Below, piece after piece: positions 41,401 through 51,600 of a DNA stretch of 64,000 nt. A model generated the notes under the pieces. The model ran no database searches, was not told where the DNA came from, and worked only from the letters and a program-made list of their open reading frames with translations. Position 1 is the first letter of the stretch, and each line of letters starts with the position of its first letter. Source of the DNA: Nocardia aurantia (lineage in GTDB: Bacteria > Actinomycetota > Actinomycetes > Mycobacteriales > Mycobacteriaceae); assembly GCF_009604425.1 (NCBI RefSeq), contig NZ_WEGI01000003.1, positions 1-64,000 of the forward strand, given 5' to 3'. Both the position numbers and the translations under genes were made by a program.

Positions 41401-41945
41401 GCCGCACCGCCGACAGCTCGGCCGCCGACGCCGCGTCGAAACTGGCGGGGACACTGAGCGGTCGCGGTCGCGGCGATCAGGAAGCGCTGGTACTGGCGAC
41501 GATTCGCAGCCACGCCGCGGCCGTGCTGGGGCACGAGTCGCCGGAGGCGATCGGGCAGGACCAGGCGTTCACCGACCTCGGCTTCGATTCGCTGGGGGCG
41601 GTGGAATTCCGCAACCGCCTGAAGTCCGCGACCGGGCTGAAGCTCGCGACCACGGTGGTGTTCGACTACCCGACACCGCTGGCCCTGGCCCGCTACATCC
41701 GTGACGAGATCGCCCCCGCCGCCGACCCCAGCGCGGTGATCAAGGCCCAGATCGCCTCCCTCGCCGACAGCTGTGACGAGGCCGAGCTGGACCCGGACGC
41801 GGTGGCGGACATCACCGCTCGTCTGGACGAGTTGCTGCTGCGGCTGCGCGGCGGCGAACTCGATGGAATTCTCGACGATTTGGATACCGCCGGTGACGAC
41901 GAACTGTTCGAGTTCATCGACCAGCCGGCGCCCCCCACCGCCTGA
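35412..41945 (+). CDS. Type I modular PKS, KS-AT-DH-ER-KR-ACP
   Basis: A 2177-residue fully reducing module. Residues 1-33 form a docking coiled coil ([25 protein letters not shown]). KS about 34-455 with active Cys206 (DTACSSS), HGTGT and KSNMGHT. AT about 465-940 with GHSIGE (Ser676) and HAFH, the malonyl-CoA signature. DH about 950-1230 with [10 protein letters not shown] (His985). ER about 1420-1730 with [17 protein letters not shown] about 1740-1990 with GGTGVLG and VIDD (B-type). ACP Ser2060 in LGFDSL. The tail ends in a C-terminal docking-type segment (DDELFEFID). No thioesterase. ATG 35412 is preferred over 35376 because GGAG lies before it. Confidence 0.93.
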   Translation: MATEEKLRTYLKRAAIDLHKTRQRLQELESRTVEPIAIIGMACRFPGGVSSPEEFWQVVADGRDVISEFPDDRGWDVAGLYHPDPDHEGTSYAREGGFLRGAADFDAAFFGVSPKEALAMEPQQRHLLEVSWEALERAGLDPTALRGSTTGVFTGIIEVQYGPSIAQDRSGLAGLLLIGRTTSVASGRVAYVLGLEGPAVSIDTACSSSLVAMHDAARALRSGECNLALAGGVTVMPTAEAFIAFSRQRVISPDGRAKPFSAEANGTAWSEGVGMLVLERLSDAERNGHRVLAVIRGSAVNSDGASNGLTAPNGPSQRRVIEAALSSAKLGTADVDVVEAHGTGTPLGDPIEAQALLSTYGRGGRAVPLWLGSVKSNMGHTSAAAGVAGVIKMVMAMRNETVPPTLHVGEPSPHVDWTAGEVRLATEAQPWPRDGRPRRAGVSAFGISGTNAHVILEQYEAPAVAPADGAEAAEPVEEAVALPVPAEEPALPPVSSWVLSGGTEAARDAQAQRLAAFVAAHPEASAEGIGYALAAGRARLSHRAVLLGADRAELVTALDALNAGRRSPNVAVGQSLPGAKTALLFPGQGAQRTGMGRSLYDHYPVYAAAFDEVCGYFDDRFDPPLREVIFADPDGATAGLLAQTSYTQAALFCVEVATYRLFESFGVRPDLLMGHSIGEVTAAYLAGVWSAEDAAKLVAARGLLMQALPEGGAMLSVPMSEAEVTPLLAGRSGRIAIAAVNGPATVVVSGDEAAVDEVAAIVAERGHTARRLRVSHAFHSPRMDPILADFAGVCASLTYHRPTIPVVSNVTGELADPQQLCEPDYWVRHVREPVRYLAGIHAARGYGATVFLEAGPGTTLTALTRDGLADDDTDPVTAAPAMDPKREETQSFHAALAAAFVAGTAVDWATALAAGRSEHVDLPTYAFQRRRFWLDTPVGTGDLSAAGLRTLGHPLLAATIPLAAGAGVVATGRLSVAAQPWLADHAMAGTVLVPGTALIEMALRAADLVGATGVSELVLQAPMALTGTGLDVQVVVDGAAEPSVAIYSRPSDATGPDWTCHATGALSTTENLAPAGEFTAWPPRDAVAVEVGDVYDRLAEAGYGYGPAFHGLTAMWRRGEELFAEVELPEPIRGEAAEFGIHPVLLDAALHAMAAVAVTGDEAGQPVRLPFAWEGVSLFAVGATALRVHLAPNGNDRLSVTVADVAGSVVAAVSALTVRALSAAALTAAAPAAADLYAVNWVAMPQSAAEGTWEATETSAAQPFPVETWTGDATALVLRCETAAGDGPGTAARALTTVTGVLEQVRGLLAEDRRPAPTVVVVTSGAVAVEVGEDITDLAVAPVWGLLRSAQAENPERLVLVDVDDPGAYRAAVTAALALDGEPQVAVRGGVAHVPRLARAGTDSVGGAELIGTAAWRLGSLGKGTLDGDNIVLRPDETAGAALEPGQVRVRLRATGMNFRDVLIVLGMYPDPDAPIGGEGAGVVVDVAADVTEFAPGDRVMGLFAGIGDTVVSDRSLVVPMPEGWTFDQAAAVPAVFATAYYALVDLAAVREGESLLIHAATGGVGMAATQLARHLGLEVYATASLPKWDTLRGMGFDDEHIANSRTLDFEAEFSAATGGRGMDIVLDSLAGEFVDASLRLLPRGGRFIEMGQTDVRDPAEVADDHPGVTYRGFVLMEAGPQRLHDILAELLKMFESGVLQPLPVTPWDLRRTPEAFRYLSQARHVGKNVLTVPAPLDPAGTVVVTGGTGVLGAAVARHLVESHGARNLLLLSRSGAAAAGAAELDAELTGLGAQVRIAACDTADAEALRGVLAAVPPEHPLTAVVHAAGVIDDALFTDLTEEQVATVFRAKAAAAWNLHEATANLELSAFVLYSSVAGVLGGPGQANYAAANVFLDALAAHRHRLGLPASSLAWGIWEQASGITGHLSDQDFARMRRDGLLPIPTGDGLAMLDGALRLGHSLTVAAKLDVPAIQAAGAQDATMLPPALRGLLRAVRRTADSSAADAASKLAGTLSGRGRGDQEALVLATIRSHAAAVLGHESPEAIGQDQAFTDLGFDSLGAVEFRNRLKSATGLKLATTVVFDYPTPLALARYIRDEIAPAADPSAVIKAQIASLADSCDEAELDPDAVADITARLDELLLRLRGGELDGILDDLDTAGDDELFEFIDQPAPPTA

Positions 41946-41960
41946 CCCGGGAGATCTTCG

Positions 41961-42836
41961 ATGGCTCTGAAGTTTTCGGCGCTGTTGCGCGGTGCGCTGG
42001 CCGTGGCCGCGTTGACCGCGGCCACCGTGCCACCGCTCGCGGCGGCCGACGCCGACACCATGACCCCGGACGTGGTCCCGGTCTCCGACCGGCAGTGCGC
42101 GCCGGGGGAACGGGCCGCCAGCCTGGCCGCCGACCAGCAGCGGGTGCTCGCCCGGCTGGGTCACCTGCGGGTGCTGAACGGCATGGACGACGTGGTCCAG
42201 TTGGCCGCCCTCGGCGGATGGGGCCCGGACTCGCACGGCTGGGTGCAGTATCACGACGTCGGCGTCGGATTGCTGAATCTGCCGCGCTCCCTGGACATCA
42301 TCGCCCGCGGGATCGACGGCGTCACCGCCGGGACCACCGCCCGCGACTCGGTGGTCAGCGGTGAACCCACTGGGCTGTTCTACCGGTCGCTCGCGCCGAA
42401 TCCGGTCTACGACGACGCCTACATGCCCTCGTTCCCCTACGAGCTGGTGGGGTGGTTCTACGGCGCCGTCTACACCCCCGGCATCACCCCGATCGAGAAC
42501 GGGCTGTGCGTGTACCCCACCGACTGGGGCTTCCACGAGCGCGGCGTGCACGCCTTCCCCAACTTCGACATGGTGATGCAGCCGCCGCCCGAGCCGTGGA
42601 TGGGCGCGGATCCCGGCACCATCCCACCGGCACTGCCGAATCCGCCGGGACTGGTGCATCCGCGCGCCTGGGATCTGCACATCTGGCTGGTGCCCGGGGG
42701 TGACACCCCGATCACCGGCGGGCTCGACACCGCGCAGACGATCGCGGGCCACGACGGCGGCATCCCCGAGTCGTTCCCCTACCCACAGGGACCGACCGCG
42801 GTGGGACCGGATCTGCCCGAGCACCACGGACATTGA
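41961..42836 (+). CDS. Secreted protein of unknown function
   Basis: A 291-residue protein with a signal peptide (LLRGALAVAALTAATVPPLAAADA). The mature part is rich in Trp, Tyr and Pro, with two cysteines (Cys in RQCAPGER and NGLCVYP) that could pair. Phrases such as GWVQYHDVGVGLL and AWDLHIWLVPGG and a His/Pro-rich tail stand out. I recognise no catalytic motif. ATG 41961 has GGGAGAT upstream. It sits 15 bases after the PKS and 13 before the monooxygenase, so it is part of the operon; export, product binding or an unassigned enzymatic step are all possible. Confidence 0.75.
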   Translation: MALKFSALLRGALAVAALTAATVPPLAAADADTMTPDVVPVSDRQCAPGERAASLAADQQRVLARLGHLRVLNGMDDVVQLAALGGWGPDSHGWVQYHDVGVGLLNLPRSLDIIARGIDGVTAGTTARDSVVSGEPTGLFYRSLAPNPVYDDAYMPSFPYELVGWFYGAVYTPGITPIENGLCVYPTDWGFHERGVHAFPNFDMVMQPPPEPWMGADPGTIPPALPNPPGLVHPRAWDLHIWLVPGGDTPITGGLDTAQTIAGHDGGIPESFPYPQGPTAVGPDLPEHHGH

Positions 42837-42849
42837 CGGCAGGCCGCGG

Positions 42850-44610
42850 ATGACGAACGAAACGGCGATCGAGACGACGGTACTGGTCGTCGGCGCGGGT
42901 GTCGGCGGGCTGACGGCATCGATCTTCCTGTCCAACCTGGGTGTCGATCATGTGCTCGTCGAGCAGCGGCCGGAGCCGGCGCGACTTCCCAAGGCGCACT
43001 ACATGAATCACCGCACCATGGAGATCTTCCGGCAGCACGGGATCGCCGGGGACTTCGAGGCCGCGGGTGCGCCGCTGGACAAGTTCGGCAAGGTCTGCTG
43101 GCAGACCACCCTCGCCGGGAAGGGCCCGTTCGACGGCCGGGTGATCTACGAGATGGACGCCTTCGGCGGCGGTGACCTGCGCGAGTACTGGTCGGCCGCG
43201 AGCCCGGTGGCGGCGACGAACCTGCCGCAGATCCGCTCGGAACCGTTGCTGCGCAAAGCGGCCGAGCGGCGGGCGCCGGGCCGGATCCGGTACGGGCACG
43301 AACTGGTCGACTGGACCGAGCACGAGGACCGGCTGGTCGCCACCGTGCGCGATGCCGCGGGCGGGACCCACACGGTGGCGGCGAAGTACCTGATCGCCGC
43401 CGACGGTGGCCGCACCGTCGGGCCGCGGCTGGGTGTGCGCTTCGACGGGTGGCCGAAGTTCCATCACGTCACCACGGTGCACTTCAGCGCGGATCTGTCC
43501 CGCTGGCAGCGCGACGGCGCGTTGCTGACCTACTTCGTGAATCCGAAGCAGCCCGGCCTGTCCGGGGCCACGCTGGTCGAAATGGGGCCCACCTGGGGAT
43601 GTTTCAGCGAGGAATGGGGTCTGCACTTCACCACCGGTCCCGACGATCCGGCCCGCTCCGATCGCGAGGCGGTGCTCGCGCGCATCCGCGACACGCTCGG
43701 GCTGCCGCAACTGCGGGTACGGCTGCACAAGGTCAGCAACTGGACCGTGGACGCGGTCAACGCCCAGAGTTACCGCAGCGGAAGGGTTTTCCTCGCCGGG
43801 GACGCCGCGCACAAACTGCCGCCGGCGGCCGGGCTGGGTTTGAACACGGCCGTCCAGGACGTGCACAACCTGGCCTGGAAGATCGCCGCGGTGGAACGCG
43901 GGCACGCCGGCGCCGAACTGCTGGACACCTACGAGCCCGAGCGGCGGCCGATCGGCCGGCGCAATCTGGACTGGGCGGTGGGGATCATCGCGAACTCGGA
44001 ACTGGTCAGCGAGGCCGCGCTCGGACTCGGCCCGCACGTGCCGGAATGGATGCGGCCCACCTTCTTCAACACCTACTTCGAGGATTCGGTGCGTGGCCGG
44101 ACCGCCCGCGCTCGCGCGGCCGAGGTGTTCCGCACCCACCGGATCGACTGCCAGGCACTGGATATCGAGCTCGGCGCGGTCTACGAGCAGGGCGCGCTGA
44201 TCCCGGACGGCACGCCCGCCCCCGAGACCGAACCCATGGGGGACAAGATGTTTCCCGTCACCCGTCCCGGTCACCGGCTGCCACACGCCTGGATCGACCG
44301 CGACGGAACCCGCGAGTCGACGCACGATTTCGTCGGCATCGACGGATACACGCTCATCACCGGCGCGGCCGGGCAGCCGTGGCGCGAGGCCGCGCGCCGG
44401 CTGCGCGAACGCACCGGCCTGCCGCTGGAATCGGCGGTTCTCGACTCGGGCGCCGACGCCTCCGGCGCCTGGGACCGGGTTCGCGACATCGGCGACGACG
44501 GCGCCCTGCTGGTCCGGCCCGATCACTACGTCGCCTGGCGCCGCACCGACGCGGCCGCCGATCCCGAAGCCGACCTGGCCCGGGCAATCCAACGAATCAC
44601 CTTCCGCTGA
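42850..44610 (+). CDS. FAD-dependent monooxygenase, phenol hydroxylase (PheA/TfdB) type
   Basis: A 586-residue class A flavoprotein hydroxylase. The Rossmann motif VVGAGVGGLTASIFL is at residues 13-27, the DG motif is in YLIAADGGRTVGPRLGV, and the GD motif is RVFLAGDAAHKLPPAAGLGLNTAVQDVHNL near residue 318. The C-terminal thioredoxin-like domain (YTLITGAAGQPWREAA) is typical of the phenol hydroxylase subgroup (PF01494 family). It should use NAD(P)H and O2 to hydroxylate an aromatic ring. Its position beside a halogenase and a chorismate-derived starter pathway suggests tailoring of an aryl ring. ATG 42850 has only a weak ribosome site. Confidence 0.88.
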   Translation: MTNETAIETTVLVVGAGVGGLTASIFLSNLGVDHVLVEQRPEPARLPKAHYMNHRTMEIFRQHGIAGDFEAAGAPLDKFGKVCWQTTLAGKGPFDGRVIYEMDAFGGGDLREYWSAASPVAATNLPQIRSEPLLRKAAERRAPGRIRYGHELVDWTEHEDRLVATVRDAAGGTHTVAAKYLIAADGGRTVGPRLGVRFDGWPKFHHVTTVHFSADLSRWQRDGALLTYFVNPKQPGLSGATLVEMGPTWGCFSEEWGLHFTTGPDDPARSDREAVLARIRDTLGLPQLRVRLHKVSNWTVDAVNAQSYRSGRVFLAGDAAHKLPPAAGLGLNTAVQDVHNLAWKIAAVERGHAGAELLDTYEPERRPIGRRNLDWAVGIIANSELVSEAALGLGPHVPEWMRPTFFNTYFEDSVRGRTARARAAEVFRTHRIDCQALDIELGAVYEQGALIPDGTPAPETEPMGDKMFPVTRPGHRLPHAWIDRDGTRESTHDFVGIDGYTLITGAAGQPWREAARRLRERTGLPLESAVLDSGADASGAWDRVRDIGDDGALLVRPDHYVAWRRTDAAADPEADLARAIQRITFR

Positions 44611-44631
44611 AACGGGAACGGAGTCACAACC

Positions 44632-45906
44632 ATGGCCGACACGTCCTACGACACCATCGTCATCGGCGGCGGGCCCGCCGGGTGCGCGTACGCGCTGACC
44701 ATGCATCGGCGTGGATACTCGGTGCTGCTGCTGGAGAAGGTCGAGTTCCCGCGCTTCCACATCGGGGAATCCTTCCTGCCCTACACCACCGAGATCCTGG
44801 ACCAGATGGGCTATCTGGACGCGGTGATGGCCAAGCCCTACGCCTACAAGCCCGGCGTGGAACTCACCGGTATGGCCGGCGGGGTGCGGCGCATCGACTT
44901 CGGGGACATCGGTGACGACCGGCGCACCTGGGCGATCCAGGTCGAGCGGGCCGAGTTCGACAAGACACTCCTCGACGAGACGGCCGCGGCCGGTGTGCAG
45001 GTGCTGCAGGAGGCCACCGTCACCGGGGTCGATGTCGTCGACGGCCGCGTCACCGGCGTCACCTACACGGTGAACGACGAAACCCACCACGCCACAGCGA
45101 CGTTCGTCGCCGACGCGTCCGGCCGCGCCGGTGTCGTCGCCAAGCGGCTGAACCTGCGGGTGGCCGACAGCCGGCTGAAGATGGCCGCCGTGTTCAAGCA
45201 CTACGGCAACCTCGACGAGAGCCAGAATCCGGGCGTCGAGGGCGACACCCAGCTGGGCATCCACCCCGACGGCTGGATGTGGGGCATCCCCCTGAAGTCG
45301 GACACCATCAGCATCGGCGCCGTCGCCCCGATGGCGATCCTGCAGTCGGACCGGCCGGAGAAGGTCTTCGACGAGCATCTGGCCCGCGTCCCGCGGATCC
45401 AGCAGCGCCTGCGCAACGCGACCGTGGTCCGGGAGCTCAAGGGCGAGCGCAACTTCGAGTACCACTCCGAAACCCTCGCCGGCCCCGGCTATTTCCTCGT
45501 CGGCGACGCCGGCAGCTTCACCGACCCGGTGTTCTCCGGTGGTGTGCTGCTGGCGATGGCCACCGGCCGCAAGGCCGGCGAGCTGGCCGCGGATCGCCTC
45601 GACGGCGCCCGCACCGAGGCCGAGATCGCCGAGACCTACAACGCCTTCTTCAAGACCGGATACGAGACCTACTACCGGCTGATCTGCGCGGTGTACGACG
45701 ACCGGCAGCCGATCATGGGCCAGGTCATCCTGGACCTGGCCGCCGATCTCGACCCGAAGTGGCACGTGCGGTTGGTCAGCGGTGATTTCTGGACCGGCGC
45801 CAGCCCGCTGGTGAACCGGTTGCGCGAGGAGAAGGACTGGAGCCTGTTCGCGCCGTTCGATCTGCTCACCGACTGCCCGATCTACCCGGATCCGGTCGTG
45901 GTCTAG
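44632..45906 (+). CDS. Flavin-dependent halogenase
   Basis: A 424-residue flavoprotein. GGGPAG at residues 12-17 binds FAD; FPRFHIGESF (39-48) is typical of halogenases. WMWGIP at 215-220 fits the WxWxIP motif that blocks monooxygenation, and FTDPVFSGG at 296-304 fits the FxxPxxSxG motif of flavin-dependent halogenases. It resembles the phenol/pyrrole group more than the longer tryptophan halogenases. It needs a separate flavin reductase, none of which is in the window. ATG 44632 has GGAG upstream. It likely chlorinates or brominates the aryl starter, free or ACP-bound. Confidence 0.85.
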   Translation: MADTSYDTIVIGGGPAGCAYALTMHRRGYSVLLLEKVEFPRFHIGESFLPYTTEILDQMGYLDAVMAKPYAYKPGVELTGMAGGVRRIDFGDIGDDRRTWAIQVERAEFDKTLLDETAAAGVQVLQEATVTGVDVVDGRVTGVTYTVNDETHHATATFVADASGRAGVVAKRLNLRVADSRLKMAAVFKHYGNLDESQNPGVEGDTQLGIHPDGWMWGIPLKSDTISIGAVAPMAILQSDRPEKVFDEHLARVPRIQQRLRNATVVRELKGERNFEYHSETLAGPGYFLVGDAGSFTDPVFSGGVLLAMATGRKAGELAADRLDGARTEAEIAETYNAFFKTGYETYYRLICAVYDDRQPIMGQVILDLAADLDPKWHVRLVSGDFWTGASPLVNRLREEKDWSLFAPFDLLTDCPIYPDPVVV

Positions 45907-45920
45907 CGAAAGGTGTTGCG

Positions 45921-47273
45921 ATGCCGTCCTTTCTGGAGCTGACGGTCCATTTCTTCCTGGAGATGGCGATCATTCTCGCGGTCTACCGGCTGGTGTGGCT
46001 CGTGTTCAAGCGCCTCGGGCAGGTGCAGGTCGTCGCCATCATGGCGGCCGGCTTCCTGCTCGGGCCCTCCGTCTTCGGGGCGGTCTGGCCGGGGGGACAG
46101 CGGTGGCTGTTCCCCACCACCGTGGCCATCGGGGACCACACCATTCCCCATCCGTCGCTGACCGTGATGTACGTGCTCGGTCAGCTGGGCCTGGTGCTCT
46201 ACATGTTCCTGGTCGGGACGTCGTTCCGGACCAAGATCCTGACCGAGCACTTCCGGGTCGCGGGGATCACCGCGTCGGCCGGCGTGGTGGTGCCGATGAT
46301 CCTCGGCGGCGCAACGGGTTTCCTGCTCGTCGGCCACGGTGATTACTTCACCGGCAAGGTCCACGCCTGGCAGGGCGGCCTGTTCCTCGCCGCCGCGGTG
46401 GCGATCACCTCATTTCCCATGTTGGCGTGGATCATTCACGATTCGGGTCTGCACAACACCCGGCTCGGGACGATGGCGCTGGCCGCGGCGGCCTCGGACG
46501 ACGCGGTGTCCTGGCTGCTGCTGGCCACCGTCGTGGCCAGCACCAAGAGCAACATGAACGGCGCGGTGCTGGCCCTGGCCGGCGGTGTGGGGTTCGTGGT
46601 GTTCATGCTGGTGGTCGGCGCGCGGCTGCTGCGCGGGCTGGATCGCTGGGGCGAGCGGGAGATGCGGGGCGAATCCGGTGTGGCACTGCCGGTCGGTCCC
46701 TTCATGGTGATGCTGCTCGTGTTGCTGGTCAGTGCGTGGTTCACCGACTGGGTCGGGGTCTACTCGGTGTTCGGCGCCTTCATCGCGGGCGTGGTGATGC
46801 CGCGCGGACGGCTGCTCGAGGCCGTGCGCGAACGCACCGAGCCGATCGTGTCCCATCTGCTGCTGCCGGCGTTCTTCGTGTTCACCGGCCTCAACACCAA
46901 GCTGAGCCTGCTGTTCCATCCGGCGGCGCTGGTCGTCGCGGCGATCGTGCTGGTGGTCTCGTTCGCCGGCAAGTTCGGCGCGGTGACCCTGGCCGCCCGC
47001 TCGCAGGGAATGAGCTGGCGCGAGGCGGGTTCGATGGGTTCGCTGGCGAACGCGCGCGGGCTGATGGAACTGGTGCTGCTGAACGTGGGGCTGACCGAGG
47101 GCCTGATCACCGGTTCGCTGTACACGATCCTGGCACTGATGACCATCGTGACGACCTTCGTCGCGACGCCGATCTACCGCATGTTCGAGCGCAGCGCGTG
47201 GAAGAACGGCCTGGTCTTCGGCGCGAACGGGGAGACGGCCAAGGCGGAGCCGGCCTCCGTCCCGGTCACCTGA
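45921..47273 (+). CDS. Cation:proton antiporter (CPA2/KefB-NapA type)
   Basis: A 450-residue membrane protein with about 12 helices. AAAASDDAVSWLLL carries the paired acidic residues of the ion-binding site in CPA antiporters, and GAFIAGVVMPRG and FFVFTGLNTKLSLL are family motifs. There is no C-terminal TrkA-N domain. It starts 15 bases after the halogenase with AAAGG upstream, and a bidirectional terminator follows. Antiporters of this group often accompany polyketide clusters, where roles in product export or ion homeostasis have been proposed; no direct evidence exists here. Confidence 0.87.
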   Translation: MPSFLELTVHFFLEMAIILAVYRLVWLVFKRLGQVQVVAIMAAGFLLGPSVFGAVWPGGQRWLFPTTVAIGDHTIPHPSLTVMYVLGQLGLVLYMFLVGTSFRTKILTEHFRVAGITASAGVVVPMILGGATGFLLVGHGDYFTGKVHAWQGGLFLAAAVAITSFPMLAWIIHDSGLHNTRLGTMALAAAASDDAVSWLLLATVVASTKSNMNGAVLALAGGVGFVVFMLVVGARLLRGLDRWGEREMRGESGVALPVGPFMVMLLVLLVSAWFTDWVGVYSVFGAFIAGVVMPRGRLLEAVRERTEPIVSHLLLPAFFVFTGLNTKLSLLFHPAALVVAAIVLVVSFAGKFGAVTLAARSQGMSWREAGSMGSLANARGLMELVLLNVGLTEGLITGSLYTILALMTIVTTFVATPIYRMFERSAWKNGLVFGANGETAKAEPASVPVT

Positions 47274-47284
47274 TCCGAGCACGG

Positions 47285-47326
47285 AAAAGGCCGTGCCGCC
47301 CGGTTTTCCGGGCGGCACGGCCTTTT
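47285..47326. terminator. Perfect bidirectional terminator between convergent operons
   Basis: AAAAGGCCGTGCCGCCCGG (47285-47303) and its exact complement (47308-47326) form a 19-bp stem with a TTTT loop. It ends in a T run in both directions and separates the antiporter from the FAD oxidoreductase. Confidence 0.92.
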
Positions 47327-47336
47327 CGCCGTCGGC

Positions 47337-48590
47337 TCATTCCGCGAGATACACACCCTGCCGGACCAATTCGCGCTGCACCACGCGCACCGGCGGGTGC
47401 GTGCCGTGCAGTGCGTACAGCGCGGCGCCGACCCCGGCGGCCTGGCCGGTGGCGAACGCCGTGCCCATGACCCGCAGGGACGCACCGGCATACCGGTCGG
47501 CGTCGACGGTGCGCCCGGCGGCGAACAGATTGCCGGTGTCGATGCTGTGCAGTACGCCGAAGGGGATGTCGTAGAAGCCGTCGCCGGCGATGAACTGCCA
47601 CTGCGGCGGCAGGCCCGGACCGGGATGGTACTCGATCGGCCACGCGCCCAACGCGATCCGATCCTCGTGCCGGGCCCCGGACAGTACCTCCGCGGTGCCG
47701 AGCCGGCCGCGGCCGATGATGTGGCGGGATTCCCGGGTGCCGATCTCCGGTCCGGTGGCGACGATGTACGCGTCACCGCAGCCGGGCAGAGTGCGCAGCA
47801 CCGCCAGGTATTCACCGGCCTGCGCGCGTGCGCTCATCTCGGCCCGGGTGAGTTCGGCGGCGTCGCGGGCGTCGTAGCCCTCGTCGACCACGTAGGTGAC
47901 GATGTCGCCGGAGATCGGCAGTCGCGCGACCAGTCCGCGCTCGGCGGACAGCGGCGCGCCGCGCCGCTTGGCGCCGGCGATCGCGACGGCGAGGGTGTCG
48001 CGGGTGACCTCGGCGTGCGGCGGGATACCACCGAAACGCACACCGAGCGTACCGTTCTGGATGTACCCGTCGTTGCCGTACCGCACCGCCGCCCCCGCGA
48101 AGGCCGCGAGATCCGCCTCCCCGGTGGCGTCCACCCAGGCGGTGGCCCGGATCGTGTGCACGCCTTGATGATCCGCGATCAGCGCGGTGTCGATCCCGCG
48201 CTCACCACGGGTGGCGTCCACCAGCTGGCTGTCCAGCCGGATCCGCACGCCGGTGTCCACGCACAACTGATCGAGGACCCGTTTCACCGATTCCGGGTCG
48301 AAAACCACGGTGACGGAGGTGAACCGGGTCGGCGGGCTGACCGCGGACCTGGCCCGCAGCGCCCGCAGGATCTGATCGGCCACTCCGTACACCACCTGTT
48401 GCGGCGGCTCCTGCCGGGTGTAGATCCCGCAGTAGGTCAGCACGTTCCGCATCGTGGCCGCGCCGCCCAGGCACGGCCCGCGTTCCACCAGCAGCGTGCG
48501 CGCGCCGGCGCGGCGGGCCCCGACGGCGGCGGCCACCCCGGCCGAGCCGCCGCCGGCGACGACGACGTCGTACTCCTCTATCGGATTCAT
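47337..48590 (-). CDS. FAD-dependent oxidoreductase (FAD_oxidored family)
   Basis: A 417-residue flavoprotein. VVVAGGGSAGVAAAVGARRAG (residues 9-29) binds FAD; GGAATMRNVLTYCGIYTR follows and is characteristic of the PF12831 family. WVDATGEADLAAFAG and LFAAGRTVDADRYAGASLRVMGTAFATGQAAG complete the FAD site. ATG 48590 has GGGAAGG upstream. It starts about 25 bases after the second PKS and is the last gene of the minus-strand operon. It may oxidise the released product; substrate unknown. Confidence 0.85.
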   Translation of the reverse strand: MNPIEEYDVVVAGGGSAGVAAAVGARRAGARTLLVERGPCLGGAATMRNVLTYCGIYTRQEPPQQVVYGVADQILRALRARSAVSPPTRFTSVTVVFDPESVKRVLDQLCVDTGVRIRLDSQLVDATRGERGIDTALIADHQGVHTIRATAWVDATGEADLAAFAGAAVRYGNDGYIQNGTLGVRFGGIPPHAEVTRDTLAVAIAGAKRRGAPLSAERGLVARLPISGDIVTYVVDEGYDARDAAELTRAEMSARAQAGEYLAVLRTLPGCGDAYIVATGPEIGTRESRHIIGRGRLGTAEVLSGARHEDRIALGAWPIEYHPGPGLPPQWQFIAGDGFYDIPFGVLHSIDTGNLFAAGRTVDADRYAGASLRVMGTAFATGQAAGVGAALYALHGTHPPVRVVQRELVRQGVYLAE

Positions 48591-48615
48591 ACTCGCCTTC
48601 CCGATCGTGTTCCGA

Positions 48616-51600
48616 TCAGGCGCGCAGTCCGTCCGCGCGCCGGTCGATGAGGTCGAAGATCTCGTCGTCCCCGGCGATCTCGATGAGTTCGGCGGTGGCG
48701 TCGCCGCCACGACGCCGCATCGCATCCGCGAGCCGATCGGCCAGCCGCTCCAGATCGGTTCGGGCGGCGCCGGATTCGACCAGCCGGTCCAGCAGTCGCT
48801 CCGCCTCGGCCACCAGATCACCGGCGGGTTCCGGGCGGGCGAGCACGCTGTGCAGATGCGTCGCCAGCGCGACCGGGGTCGGATGATCAAAGATCACCGT
48901 CGGCGAGAGGGTCACACCCGTCGAGCGGCGCAACTGATTGCGCAACTCGACGGTGGTGAGCGAGTCGAAACCCAGGTCCGCGAACTGCTTCTCGTGATCG
49001 AGGGTGCGCCCGGCGCCGTGGTCGAGCACCGTCGCCACATGCCCGGCGATCAGATCCAGCAGCAGCCGGTGCTGATCGGCGGCGCTGCGGCCGGTGAGCA
49101 GTCCGGGCAGATCCGCGGGCGCGGCGGCGGGCGCCGCGGCGCGGCGGGTGCGGACCAGCGTCCGCAGCAGCGGCGGCGGATCCGTCACGGCGGTGACGTC
49201 GAGGTGGATCGGAACGGCCGTGGCGTGCCCGCCGCGCAGCGCTGCGTCGAACAGGTCCAGTGCCTGTTCGTGGCTCAGCGCGTGGAAGCCGCCGCGCCGC
49301 ATCCGGGCGAGGTCGCGCTCGCCGAGATGCGCACTGACGGTGCTGGATTGCGCCCACAGGCCCCACGCCAGCGACAGGCCCGGCAGTCCACGATGCCGGC
49401 GGTGGCCGGCGAGCGCGTCCAGATAGGCGTTCGCCGCGGCGTAGTTGGCCTGCCCGGCCGTACCGAGAACGCCTGCGGCCGAGGAGAACACGACGAATCC
49501 GGCGAGATCGCGCCCGGCGGTGAGCCGATGCAGCTGCCAGGCCGTGGCCACCTTGGCCGGGAGCACCCGATCCAGATGCGCGGCGGTCTGATCCGCGAAC
49601 AGCGCGTCGTCGACGGTGCCCGCGGCGTGGATCACCATCGTCAGCGGGCGGTCCGCGGGCACGTCGTCCAGCAGCCGGGTCAGGGCGCGGCCGTCGGAGG
49701 TGTCGCAGGCGACGATCTCGGCCCGCGCGCCGAGGCCGTCCAGCTCGGCGGCGAGTTCCGCGGCGGCGGGCGCCGCCGGACCGGATCGCCCGGCCAGCAA
49801 CAGATTCCGCGCGCCGTACGCGGTCACCAGATGCCGGGCCATCGCCCGGCCGATCATGCCGGTGCCGCCGGTGACGAGGACCGTGCCGTCGGGATCGAGC
49901 GCCGGCGGCCAGGTGAGCACCACCTTGCCGATGTGCCGCGCCTGCCCGAGGTGCCGCAGCGCGGCGACCGCGTCGCGCACGTCCCAGCCGGTCAGCGGCG
50001 GCGGGGTCAGGATGCCGCGCTCGAACAGCGTCACCAGTTCGGTGAGCATCTCGCGGATCCGCTCCGGGTCCACCTCGGTGATAAGGAACGAGTGATAGTC
50101 GACGCCGGGATGCGCCGCGGCGACGGCGTCCCGATCGCGGATGTCGGTGACACCCATCTCCACGAACCGCCCGCCCGGGGACAGCAGCCGCAGCGAGGCG
50201 TCCACGAAATCGCCCGCGAGCGCGTCGAGTACGACATCGACTCCCGCTCCGCCGGTGGCCGCGCGGAACTCGTCCTCGAATCCCAGCGTCCGGGAGTTCG
50301 CGATGCGGTCCGCGCCGAGGCCGCGCTCGCGCAGCACATCCCACTTCCGTGGACTCGCCGTGGCGTAGATCTCCGCACCCCAGTGCCGGGCCAGCTGCAT
50401 CGCGGCGGTTCCGACACCGCCGGTGGCCGCGTGGATCAGCACCGATTCGCCCGCGCGCAGTCCGGCCAGATCGGCCAGCGCGTGGTACGCGGTGAGGAAC
50501 ACCACCGGCACCGCCGCCGCCTGCCCGTACGACCAGCCGGCGGGGATCGCGGTGACCAGCCGCCGATCGGTGGTGACGGTCGACCCGATCCCGTCGAACA
50601 GGCCCATCACCCGATCACCCGGCGCCAGATCGGTGACGGCGGAACCGGTTTCGAGCACGATGCCGGCACCCTCGCCGCCGAGCGCGGCGCCGGGATCGGG
50701 ATACATCCCGAGGCCGATCAGCACATCGCGGAAGTTCACCCCGGCCGCCCGCATCGCGATCCGGACCTCCAGCGGGCCCAGCGGTGGTACCGGTTCCGCG
50801 ACCGGTTCGAGCCGGACCGAGTCGATGGTCCCCGGCACGCCGACGATCAGCCGCCAGGGGTCACCGCGCAGGAGATCCGGCGCGTCGGCGGCGGGTGCGC
50901 GGGTGAGCCGGGGCGCGTGCAGTACGCCGTCGCGGACGGCCAGATCGGGTTCGGCGGTCGCCAGCGCACGCGCGATCACCGCGTCGAGTTCGCGACCCTC
51001 GTGGAAACCCGGGTCCAGATCCAGCAACACGATGCGCTCGGGGTATTCGGCCTGGGCGCTGCGCAGCAGTCCGCGGACCGCCGCCGCGGCGAGGTCCGGA
51101 TCCTCGACCGCCGGATCGAGCGCCGCGGCCGCGCGCGTGACCACGACCAGCGGGGCATCGGTGGTCTCGGCGAGCAGCAACTGCACCCGATCCAGCACCC
51201 GCGCCAGCAGGTCGCGGACGACCACGGGTCCGTCGCCGGCCGTAAGTGCTTGTACCGCGGCGGATCCGTTTCCAGGAAGCGCGGGATCGGCCGGGGTCCG
51301 GGGAATCTCGTCGACCCGGAGCACCATCGGAGCAGGCCCGGCGTACGGGGCCGGTTCGTCGGTGAGCGCGATCCAGTCGACCGTGTAGAGCGGGTCGCGG
51401 CCGCGGCGGATGTTCGCCCGAACCGGCGAGGTGGGTGCCGGTCGCAGCTCCAGCTCGTCGACGGTGGCGACGAGCCGGCCCTGCGGATCGGTGAGGGTGA
51501 GCGCGATCCGGTCCGCCGCCGCGGCCGACATTCGGACGCGCAACTCGGTCGCGCCGACCGCGTCGACGACGACACCGTGCCACGCGAACGGTAGGAGCGT

